Below, piece after piece: positions 33,824 to 44,400 of a stretch of DNA of 64,000 nucleotides. Both the position numbers and the translations under genes were made by a program. The notes beneath the pieces were generated by a model. It saw nothing but the letters and a program-made list of their open reading frames with translations. It was not told where the DNA came from and made no database searches. Positions within the stretch are counted from its first letter, which is position 1. Every line of letters begins with the position of its first letter. The DNA is from Plumapathes pennacea (taxonomy: Eukaryota > Cnidaria > Anthozoa > Antipatharia > Myriopathidae): assembly GCA_964036295.1 (NCBI GenBank), contig OZ038463.1:4517274-4581273 (forward strand). The letters run 5' to 3'.

Positions 33824-36800
33824 TCATGGTTTAGCTTTTCCCTTGCGTTGACTCAGATTGGACAACTTCTCGATCCACATTCCATGAAATTTCTGGAAGT
33901 CGAGCACCAATTCTTTATCGCTGTAGCCAGTTGTTTTGTCGAGGTTCACTGGCTTGGCTTGGTTCGGGTCGGTTTTTGCCTTATCTTTCTTGGATTTTCC
34001 TGCAGAGGCAGACAGAGAGATACACGATGATTGACGCAACAGAAACCTAAAATTTCAACAATATTTGCAACTGAAGCTGCGCAACATGCCTTATTCATGG
34101 TTCAATATTTGTGGTGTATGTTATTTGTTTATTATAACTGTATCATTTAGCTTTTCATGGCTTATAGTTCGTGACGTAGTTGATATAATTCTATTAAACG
34201 CGGACCTTATATTGAATCAAACCATGCAAGTAAAGAAATGGCATTCACCTCAATGTACTTTGAATTCGAGAAACCTGACCAGTCCCTTTGAGAATTCGAT
34301 CCTATAACCCTTTTGTATCTCAGACTCAAAGTATTTTGAAATTATCAAGTTATTTTGAAATTATTTTATTTATTTCCTCAAGTTATTGGCAATGTTACCA
34401 AATATTTTAACAGTCACAATTTGAGTTGTGGGTTACTTTATGACGATTATCCACAGATAGATGATTCAATTACTTACGTAAGAGTTTCCTGTTATAAGTG
34501 AACTCCCAGACTAATCCAACACACACTAACGAAGCGACGACGATAACACCATTTCGCATGATCTTTGTGAAGGTTTCCTCTTGATAAAACAAACCCTCGG
34601 AGGCTCTTTCAGCGTAACTTTTCGTATCTTCCTTTTTCTAAAAAGAAAAAAATACAAACGGATATTAAACTATAGTGTCCTATTTTCATTTTCTAACAGA
34701 TAATCTGATGCAACTACCCTTTGCATAACTACCATCACTGATACATTTTCTTACACAAAACGAAACACCTATTTTCTTACCTTCAGTGGTACAAGGTACT
34801 TGGAGACGCGATCAAAAATCTCGTGGCGATAATTATGCACGTACCGCCGAGCGCATTTTTCCATTTTCTCAGAGCCCGCTGATAGCACGATCCCGTATGT
34901 GATTGGATGATCGTAGGTCTTCTCCAAGCGGATCGAACTTTTTTTCATTATATCAGGAAAGGGGGTCAGAGCGTAGTTGTCAATCAAAATGCCATCCACC
35001 TTTTTCGTCTTCAGTTCGGACGTCATCCTTGCCGGGAGGGGATATGCTACAAGATGCAAAGAAGATTTTAAAATATTAAAAAAATAAATTTTAAATGTGA
35101 GTGCCATTTATACATGCCTTTGTAAATCGAATTGAGCTCTTTACGTGATAAAAGCAGGAATGCCACTGTAACTCGGCTATCTCTCTTAAATTGGCGGATT
35201 TTGTCTCACTTTTCAAAAAGCTCCACATACAGTAAAATCAATTTTCAATTGAAAACGCATCCGTTTCCGCAAGCCCCAACTTTCGGAACCGTATCGAAAG
35301 TATCTGTTTTCAAAACCCTTCCATTTCCAAGGCAAACTAGCTAGCCTGTATCGCATCCGAACGACGCAGGCTAAGGCGAACGGAAGGTGAAAATGCCTGG
35401 GCCCGGTTTTTCGAAAGTCGATTAAACTAATCCAGGATTAACGAAATTCTTCCTTTCGACCTCTCTCCCAATAAACTGCAGGGTTTTGTTCGAAGATGGA
35501 TTAGAAAGCTTGTTCCAGCTTAAAACGTTATCAAGAAAGTCGTTGTGGACGAAACTTTCACGTTTTCAGGCTAAAAAATGACAGGAAAGTTTAGACCTAA
35601 TCCAGGATTAGCCTAATCGTGCTTTGAAAAACCGGGCCCTGGATAATAATATAAGACTGATCATACGGCTTACCTTTCATGTCCAGATTAAGGCTGACAC
35701 CCAACCTGAATTCCTCACTTCCATTCACAGCTCCAATCTAGAGAGAGTCAAAAAAATTACGACAAGCAAAGAGTATTTTAATTATTTGATGTTAAGACAT
35801 TTCACACACAGAGAACGCGACTGGGTAGACAGACGGAGGGGGGAGGGGTGGGGGGCTTCCATATAAAAGAGGGACGGGGATGCTTGTCGTACCTCTTAGG
35901 GGTCAAAATCACGGGTTTTGCTACCGCTTAGGGTGCTCAACATCAAACGCTGACATTTTTATGTGACGTACTACCGTTTAGGGGGGCCTGGTGTCAGTCG
36001 AACGAACTTTTATTGTATGCTTGATGATATAAAGACATCGCAACTTTAAAATTTTTGTACGCTCTTATTGGTACCTTTTAGTAGTCAAAATAAACTTGAG
36101 CCACGCCCATTTTTGTACCTCTTAGGGGTCAAAACAAAGACAAGAGAGGCAAAAGGAATGAGACTTTCAAGCAAACGGATACGGGGAACGTCTAAAAGAA
36201 AGTCCAACCTTGGATCCAAGAATGTTGAAGTGAGCTTGCGTACTAGCAGTGACCGACGCTGTGACAATCGCTGTGAAAATGGCGATAATGTTGATTCCAG
36301 TGATAATCCACAACAAACAAAACATGCGACCAAACAGGGAATTTGGAGAGCGATCGCCATATCTAAAAATGTGATAAAAAAGAAGTGAAACGTACTACTA
36401 AAAGAAGACATGACAACAGCGTAGTCAAGGCAAGTGCTAAAAATGTCCCACGTTTTAAACGTTCAAAGACTTAAACGTTTACTAAATTGTTTTAGATATA
36501 TACATATGAAATAGACTTTTAAAAAAAGACAGACAGACAGACAGAAAAACAAAAGCTGATGTCACCGACATTTTATGGGGTTCCGCTAGTGATAGATGCT
36601 TTACGTCGGGTTTCAGAAAACCAAAAAATCCTGGAAAAACTGTCACAGACTCGTTTTCAATCGACGATAAACCTAAAACTCGATCAAGCTACTCGGGGGA
36701 CGACTAAGTAACACTGTGAGACCACTCGACTTGCATTGGGATTAAAAATAAGGGGCTAATATACCTACCCTACTGTAGTCATGGTAACGACTGCCCACCA

Positions 36801-37790
36801 AAATCCTTCCCAAACTCCTGTCATGGGTTGGTTGGAGAACTGTCTGGACTTGATGAGATATTCCTATAAATTGTAGACACAATTAGAGATATGGCATCTG
36901 ATGCACTATGATAGGCAAATAATAATTAAATAACACTGCATGGTTGCCGTTTACATTTCTTATTTTGGAAGGGAGGGGGGGGGGGGGGTGACTATACCTA
37001 CCAAGAACCAGATAATTAGTCCGGCTAAAATCGCTGCCCCAAGCATGAACATCAAGAAAGGCCAGGCGGACAGGATAGTCATGGTCAACTTGTGAGTCCC
37101 ATCCACGTGTGTGTCATCAACCAATAAGAGGACTTTTGGAGCCGTCACTATTGGAATGAAGGGCTGTCCCTTGTACAGGTGCCTGCTTCTCTTAGACACG
37201 TACATGGGAAATGTAAAGTCGTTGGACGTTCCTTTACCCAAGTACTGGTCTCCATGCCGAACTGACTTGAGCAACATACCATATGTTATTACACTGTTGT
37301 TGCAGCAATACTGTACCATCCTATTCAGCACATCTGTAGATTTGAACATGCAACAGAAATAATAATTGAACCCATGACTTCCTGGCTTGGATCCAGCATT
37401 ACGGATTCAGGTCCACCACCACCAAACCGCTGGGCCACCAAGTCAGTACAAAATATATAACTCACCTGCGAATATTCCGCGGACAACAAATCCAAGCCTT
37501 CTTTTTTCCCCTTTTATCATTTTCTTCCAGTCCCAAACTGCGGTGTATGGCTCGTTGTGACTCCATGAAATGGATAAAGGCATCCCGAGACTACAGCGCT
37601 CATCTAGTGAGAACCTAGAATTGTTTTCGAATTCCTTTAAAGGATGTTTCCCCGGCAAAATGAGTTTTTGCATTAGTATGGAGATATCGTTTTCTGTTAC
37701 GTTGGCGATTTCTTTCCATGAAAAAAACATTCCTGTAGACTGCTGGAAGACGGTATTGCAGGCAACGGCCAATAAGATCCACTTATTCAT
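33824..37790 (-). CDS. Ionotropic-glutamate-receptor-like channel with K+-type filter, copy A
   Basis: Eight exons on the minus strand: 37790-37466, 37333-37002, 36863-36769, 36362-36209, 35737-35674, 35046-34781, 34637-34478, 33999-33824 (stop). All phases agree: 523 aa. Residues 1-20 are a signal peptide (MNKWILLAVACNTVFQQSTG). The first ligand-binding lobe follows, with SWSHNEPYTAVW and GFVVRGIFADVLNRM. TM1 is at about 190-219 (LMFMLGAAILAGLIIWFL). The pore helix and filter are WWAVVTMTTVGYGD, filter T249-V-G-Y-G-D254. TM2 is at about 264-286. The second lobe is about 300-437 (KIGAVNGSEEFRLG, KVDGILIDNYAL, PITYGIVLSAGSEKM). TM3 is at 441-458, and the tail is basic. This S1-TM1-P-TM2-S2-TM3 layout with a K+ signature matches bacterial GluR0 and rotifer AvGluR1. 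Ligand and selectivity are inferred. A 239-bp MITE lies in intron 5 and a SINE piece in intron 1. Confidence 0.85.
35400..35638. mobile_element. 239-bp MITE with CTG target duplication, private to copy A
   Basis: Ends are GGCCCGGTTTTTCGAAAG and CTTTGAAAAACCGGGCC, flanked by CTG (35,397-35,399 and 35,639-35,641). The unoccupied site in unit 2 reads GCCTGGATAAT at about 44,580, so the boundaries are exact. It belongs to the family at 4709 and 23,818. Confidence 0.92.
35800..36130. repeat. G-rich repeat with ACCTCTTAGGGGTCAAA words
   Basis: In intron 4 of the receptor-like gene: a G-run, then GTACCTCTTAGGGGTCAAA at two places, plus CCGCTTAGGG and CCGTTTAGGGG variants. The counterpart in unit 2 is at about 44,775-45,060. 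Confidence 0.65.
37364..37443 (-). mobile_element. tRNA-derived SINE fragment, unit 1
   Basis: On the minus strand: TGGCCCAGCGG (Pol III A box), then GGTGGACCTGAATCCG, and GTCATGGGTTCAA (B-box side). It is the same family as the longer SINE at 57,040-57,297. It lies in intron 1 of receptor copy A. Confidence 0.65.
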
Positions 37791-38543
37791 GGTCAAATCC
37801 CTGCATGAAAAAAAAATCAAGGCTAAAACTAAACATGATTTTTTCGGTTACTGATTGATTAAAAAGTTTATGTCTTGTGGCCTTGTGATTGGCTCCGACC
37901 AATTGACCAATACAGACAAAGGTTGCGTCCGCAAAAAAAAAAAAAATGAAAAAAATGAAAAAAAACGTTTTAATACCTCCGTTTTTTAGCTCCGCGCTCG
38001 TTCACACCTTTTCATTGTCTCGTCCCTTTCAACTCTGATGCGGCAAAGATGCGACTCGAAAAAGCTACTGTATAAGCAACCGCTCAAATTAGAATGAAAA
38101 GAGACACGTTTTCGAATATAAATGTATTAGTATGGACGTGGTCTTAGTCGGGACGAAGACGAAAACGCTCGGACTAAACCACGTTTTTCACGTCCCGTCT
38201 TCGATTTTGTCCAAATCGATGCACAAATATCACCGAATGGTTATTTCGTGTAGAATCGCATAAGTCAAAGAAAACTCACGTTCTGATTGGTTGCGAAGCA
38301 AGGGTATTTAGTGTGGAATTGCATGGATGACGTGTGTCTACGCGAGCAAGCTCGCTGTAAATAATGAAACAAACATAGTTGACCCTCGTTTTAAAATTGC
38401 TTGAATCTCCTAATCCTAAAGGATATATCACACACTGACAGTATGTAAGGTCGACCCGCACAGTTTCCAAAGGCTACACAAAATAAGCTTTGTGCAGATA
38501 TAAAAAAGAAAGAAAATGTATATTCTAGTTGATAGTAATGCAT

Positions 38544-38697
38544 GTTGCCTCTGTTTTAAATCGAGGTCTTGTGCGAAACCTTTCTTTTTTATATAAATGC
38601 ATGAGTTTGATATGCATAAAAATTAAAACTAATTTTCATAGGAAATGATTCACACTAGACCTCGCTTTGAAACAGAGGCAATGGGTATCTCGGAAAT
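38544..38697. mobile_element. MITE with GCCTCTGTTTTAAATCGAGG ends, unit 1
   Basis: Inverse complement CCTCGCTTTGAAACAGAGGC at the right side; the duplicate in unit 2 is at 49,509-49,659. Confidence 0.65.
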
Positions 38698-41458
38698 AAC
38701 CTGCTGGACTTTGAAGCCATTTAATTAGTCATTCGTATAAATTATACGACGCTATATACGGTGATCTGAATCTCTGACTTTGTCAGGCTCGCCCGATACA
38801 ATTATACTTTAAGATTAAAACTCAAACCAACAACATTTCAAAAGAAACTGTTCAAAAATGTCTCAAAGACTGCTGATACTGGTTTATTTCTACGGCATCT
38901 CTGGGATATCTTGATTGTGATCGTGTGGCTAGCGCTGTGCATAAAAGTTCAGTACCAACATCTTCGGTGTCTTTGCACGGATTTTATCGACGTATATCGC
39001 CGCGAAACACTATAGATAATTGAGCGACTGTTTGTTCAAAATCAACGTCTCGACACCACTAAGACCTTATCACTAATTGCCACTGAGGATGATTATGACC
39101 AGAAAGTCTCGAATTTGTTTGCATAAACGAAAACATTCAGACAATACAATACCTTTTAAAACTAACTCGAACATCCCCCAATTTCAAATGAAGCCAATAA
39201 CCCTAAAATCCCCGACACAAAACTCAGCTGCTTTAAAAGATTAGCAATCTGCACGGCGAACGATCAGTAAAAGCGGAGAAGAAGCTAAAAAAATGATAGT
39301 GTCTCAGCAGTTTTGTTCAAGTAATAAATACGGAACTCAGTTTAAAAGAAACCGGCTGATCAGTTAAGTAGTCAAGTCCTGACCTACAGGAAAACATTGT
39401 TTGTTGAAGTTTGCCAAAAGTACATCACTGTTCTTGCTTCCCGGTGGCTTGAAGTTAAGTATTGTCGGCCTAAAAATTCATCATAATTATATGCAACAAA
39501 TGTCATGGTGTTGATTTTCTCTGTTCAAAACTGAGCTGCCAGCCATATTGCATCTGTCAGAACTGCATGCTGCTATTACATGTCGGTAAGATATGTTTCT
39601 TTATCGCATCAGTAGAGCGGCGGAAAAATAAGCACGGCGGCTTACCGTTCTTCTTCAGCTCAATCTTGTATCGCCAGTCTCGGCTCTCTTCGTTTTCAAC
39701 ATCTTCATCCACAAAATTTGCATAGATGTAGTGCAGCAGGTGAAATATCCCGTATTTACATTACAATGTGCCTTGAAAACAAGAATAGGTGTCGATGGTT
39801 GGTTATCAAACCATAATGTTACTATAGCGGCAAATTGTTTCAATTAGCAACAGAGATAATGTTGGAGACGATGAAGAGCTTTGCATTCAGTGCGCCAATT
39901 ACATCTGACGAGATAGATTGAGATTAACGAAACTGACAATTCAACTAGTTTAGACAAATCGTGCCGCAGTATTTTTGATTCACAAACTGATAGCCTGCAC
40001 GAAAAGTAAAACATATGTGTATATATTCAGTGATGTATCCAGGATTTCAAAATTGGGAGTCCATTGAAACTCCTCATCCAAAAAAGTGGGGCTTCAAGTG
40101 AAATTTTGATCCAATTAATTTGATTTTCATTTTTTGAAAATTAATATTCATGTTGTTATATTTTTAAAATAACCTTTACTTCCATTTCATTGCCGTCAAG
40201 AATCAAATTAACAGTACAATTTTCAACTGTTTTAGTTAAAGTTTTTGAAATGACTTCATCCAAATCTTCGGTGGGAATGATAACAGAAAAATTAACTTTG
40301 CCCTATGAAATGTCTTGCTAGTAATCTATATTATTTATGATATTTATCACATGGCTATAAAAAAGGTCTGCAATCTGATTGATTCTGTACCTTTTCCACG
40401 TGCTATTTTATTTGCATTTTGAGTCCCATAAATACATACTTCACTCTCGCCTTGAGTTTTGACGTATTGCAGCCAGGAACATCCGGATTCTTACCCTATG
40501 CCGAGCAGTCGCCCCGAATTAAAAACTATGAAAACGATGTGTTGCTTAAAATTCCATTGTCAACCCAACGTCATGTGACAAAAGCGTGTCACCCGCTGTA
40601 CGATCGCTTGCTCTGCCAAAGTACAACATGTGCCGCGTGCGACAAAAAAACCTGTTGGTAGCGGGTTGCATTATTTTACTTTCAACTGGTGCGTCTTTGT
40701 TTTTGTTTTGCATTTCGTTTTTGACCATGGAAAGACAAACAGAGAAAGGAAAACAAAGAACAATAAGAAAAAAGAATACCCGTGATTGGGAATTCAGACC
40801 CCGCTGATTTGTTGGTAGTCAAGATAAAATGCCCATGATCCTTTGCCCGCACTTGTATCTTGCAGTGAAACAGCAGTCGATGTGAAGTACGAGTTTCACT
40901 ATGGGCCCTTTTCACCGCCATTAAATTGACTAGCGAAAATCAGTTCATTTTAATCCAACATGGCGGACATTTTCTATTTAAAGTTCCAAGGCGCTCAAAT
41001 ATTTGTCATCTCTATATTCCCGGGTGTATTTCTTGGGCACTGATTGGCTGAAGGAACGATATCCGACCACGTGGCAAGAACAAAAGGAGTAAAGGAATGA
41101 AAGAAGAAATAGTAAAACAGCGTGGAATGAGGGAGGAAAGGGCGGAGTCGAGAGAACGGAACTGAAACCTTTAATTAAAAGCATTTAAAAGCAATGAACC
41201 TATACTGTACAATGCATACTTTTTTAGAGATCCGTGAATAGAACTCTGATCTGTTACTGAATATATTTACTAATTATATAGGACAGAGTTGTTGTAATAG
41301 CCAAGGGTTAGTCTGCGGGATTTTACCTCGAAGAGGCGCTACATCTAATGCTTCTTTGCAGTGAGGCCACTGTTTCTTATGTTTAATTTATACAACTTAA
41401 TCTGATTTCTGGCATTGCGCTGAAACACTTCGTAACTTTGTTCTTGTCATCAAGTCCT

Positions 41459-44400
41459 TCATGGTTTAGCTCTTCCCTTGCGTTGACTCAGATTGGACAA
41501 CTTCTCGATCCACATTCCATGAAATTTCTGGAAGTCGAGCACCAATTCTTTATCGCTGTAGCCAGTTGTTTTGTCGAGGTTCACTAGCTTGGCTTGTTTC
41601 GGTTTGGTTTTTGCCTTATCTTTCTTGGATTTTCCTGCAGAGGCAGACAGAGAGATACACGATGATTGACGCAACAGAAACCTAAAATTTCAACAATATT
41701 TGCAACTGAAGCTGCGCAACATGCCTTATTCATGGTTCAATATTTGTGGTGTACGTTATTTGTTTATTATAACATTGTATCATTTAGCTTTTCATGGCTT
41801 ATAGTTCGTGACGTGGTTGATATAATTCTATTAAACGCGGGCCTTATATTGAATCAAACCATGCAAGTAAAGAAATGGCATTCACCTCAATGTGCTTTGA
41901 ATTCGAGAAACCTGACCAGTCCTTTGAGAATTCGATCCTATAACCCTTTTGTATCTCAGGCTCAAAGTATTTTGAAATTATCAAGTTATTTTGAAATTAT
42001 TTCATTTATTTCCTCAAGTTATTGACAATGTTACCAAATATTTCAACAGTCACAATTTGAGTTGTGGGTTACTTTATGACGATTATCCACAGATAGATGA
42101 TTCAATTACTTACGTAAGAGTTTCCTGTTATAAGTGAACTCCCAGACTAATCCAACACACACTAACGAAGCGACGACGATAACACCATTTCGCATGATCT
42201 TTGTGAAGGTTTCCTCTTGATAAAACAAACCCTCGGAGGCTCTTTCAGCGTAACTTTTCGTATCTTCCTTTTTCTAAAAAGAAAAAAATACAAACGGATA
42301 TTAAACTATAGTGTCCTATATTCATTTTCTAACAGATAATCCGATTATCTGATTATTTGACGTAACTATCCCTTTGCATAACTACCACCACTGATACATT
42401 TTCTTACACAAAACAAAACACCTATTTTCTTACCTTCAGTGGTACAAGGTACTTGGAGACGCGATCAAAAATCTCGTGGCGATAATTATGCACGTACCGC
42501 CGAGCGCATTTTTCCATTTTTTCAGAGCCCGCTGATAGCACGATCCCGTATGTGATTGGATGATCATAGGTCTTCTCCAAGCGGATCGAACTTTTTTTCA
42601 TTATGTCAGGAAAGGGGGTCAGAGCGTAGTTGTCAATCAAAATGCCATCCACCTTTTTCGTCTTCAGTTCGGACGTCATGCTTGCCGGAAGGGGGTATGC
42701 TGCAAGATGCAAAGAAGATTTTAAAATATTAAAAAAATAAATTTTAAATGTGAGTGCCATTTATATGGCTAAAAATTGTCTCGGAGACCCGAGATACTAT
42801 GATGGCCCACAGGGGACATGCTGCAAATACATATAAGTTGCTGCAAACAAGTATCCGTTGCTGCAAGTACAAATTAGATTGCTGCAAATATATACCCGAG
42901 TTGCTGCAAATAAAAATTATAGTTGCTGCAAACAAAACCCGAGTTGCTGCAAACAAAAACTAAGTTGCTGCAAACAAAACCCTGAATTGGTGTGCGCACG
43001 CGTATGATGTCACGGCGAGAGTCAACAGATGATAAGCACATGAGAGTCGCCATGTTTTGTTCAGGTTGTGGCGGCAGAGCATTCCTGACTCAAAATACTG
43101 CCATGTTTGTGGCAAGGGATTGTCTGGAGAAGATAAATTGCTTTATTATATAGACACGAGTGTTTTACTGGAAAATATACCGTGCGTAAAATCCATACGA
43201 AACTACATCCGGGACCCGAGTGGCGTATTTTCCATATCCTCACTAGTAAGGATATCGTTGGCATCATTTCTCGCTTTTGCACAGTTTTTTGTGCAATTTC
43301 TCGTAAAACACTTGTGTCTAATGTAATAAAAAGAAAATTACACGGCGGCTTGAAGATATGGATTTTATTTTCTCGTGGTAAAAACAATATTTTACTCACT
43401 CGCGAAGCGCTCGTTCGTAAAATATTGTTTTTACTACTCGAAAATAAAATTCATATCTTCGCGCCGCCATGTAATATCCTCTATATCTTTTGAAGACTTT
43501 TAAGTCACGGAAAGAAGAAGAGTAGAGGTCGGTTTATTCCGAAGAAGCAGTCGAAAGCTAAAAGGCAAAAGGTCGGCTCAAGAGATGACCCGGCACCTGG
43601 TCTCGTTAGCATCCAGGTTGGCAGGATGGCATTCAAGGATGACGGCCTAAAAGTGATAAGAGGTTCCAACCTGCCGCTGAAAGTTGCGCCATCTACAACG
43701 GCCGAAGAGCTGCTGCAGCAGGCTGTCATGAAGCACATGCGATTTAATAAAGAAGTGTTTGGTGGCCCACGCTCGTTTGCCCTTCAGTACCCTGACCGAA
43801 GTCAAGTTGTCAACATTCCAGGAACAAACAGAGCATTTGTCCTGCGAAATTACAAGGACGAGCTCGGCAAATCATACTGTCGAGTAACTTTCTACATTTG
43901 CCAAAAGTCGTTGCCTCGACACCACATTTACAGCATAACATCGTTAATTAGCACAGAACGACTAACACTTTTCAAAATGGCAGCAGCGGCTCAAAGTCCT
44001 CAACTTGGGAACGAGATAGGGCAGATGCGCGCGCACACCATTTCAGGTTTTTATTTGCAGCAAATCGGGTTTTGTTTGCAGCAATTATAATTTTTATTTG
44101 CAGCAACTCGGGTATTTATTTGCAGCAACTCGGGTATTTATTTGCAGCAATCTAATTTGTACTTGCAGCAACGGATACTTATTTGCAGCAACTGATACTT
44201 ACTTGAAGCAACTTATATGTATTTGCAGCAAATGTTATTTGTTTGCAGCATGTCCCTGTGGGCCACCGTAATAACCCTGCTCTCCGAACAAACTATATTA
44301 ATACATGCCTTTGTAAATCGAATTGAGCCCTTTACGTGATCAAAGCAGCAATGCCACTGTAACTCGGCTATCTCTTTTAAATTGGCGGATTTTGTCTCAC

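Larger units (their letters stand above)
32802..40426. repeat. Segmental tandem duplication, unit 1
   Basis: The unit begins CATAAATACATACTTCACTC and ends CTATTTTATTTGCATTTTGA plus GTCCC. Unit 2 starts immediately after with the same CATAAATAC, and ends at 52,459 with the same TTTTGAGTCCC. Order is conserved throughout: the receptor-like gene, then about 2.4 kb of noncoding DNA. Coding exons have identical lengths in both units and differ by about ten amino acids in 523. Unit 1's left end (32,802-33,823) holds repeats and no supportable gene. Its right end (37,791-40,426) holds the probable promoter side, a MITE (38,544-38,697) and a possible 5' untranslated exon with donor at 39,645. Confidence 0.85.
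43052..44090 (+). pseudogene. Zinc-ribbon plus ubiquitin-like-domain cargo gene, frameshifted
   Basis: The first part starts ATG at 43,052 (MFCSGCG) and continues, after a frame change inside GGCGGCAGAGC, as SIPDSKYCHVCGKGLSGEDK: a CxxC...CxxC ribbon. After about 0.37 kb filled by two MITEs, a second coding part (about 43,507-43,925, in-frame stop at 44,090) reads KKSRGRFIPKKQ, VSIQVGRMAF, GSNLPLKVAPSTTAEELLQQA, ALQYPDRSQVVNIPG and YCRVTFYICQK, resembling a beta-grasp ubiquitin-like domain. I recall similar two-part proteins in cnidarians and fish, some with a HECT domain, but no name. The frameshift and nested MITEs suggest this copy is dead, although the second part is intact. Confidence 0.6.
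42766..44300. mobile_element. 1,535-bp element with iteron-built inverted arms carrying a gene
   Basis: The left arm (about 42,766-42,995) has eight copies of TTGCTGCAA-type words spaced about 20 bp apart. The right arm (about 44,020-44,300) has about ten copies of the complement TTGCAGCAA. Outside these, GATGGCCCACAGGGGACATG pairs with CATGTCCCTGTGGGCCACC. Inside the arms, GGTGTGCGCACGCG pairs with GCGCGCGCACACC. The unoccupied site survives in unit 1 (CCATTTATACATGCC at 35,107-35,115), giving exact ends and an ATA (or TA) target duplication. The interior carries the zinc-ribbon/ubiquitin-like gene and two smaller MITEs (43,152-43,319; 43,334-43,479). No transposase was seen. Confidence 0.88.
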
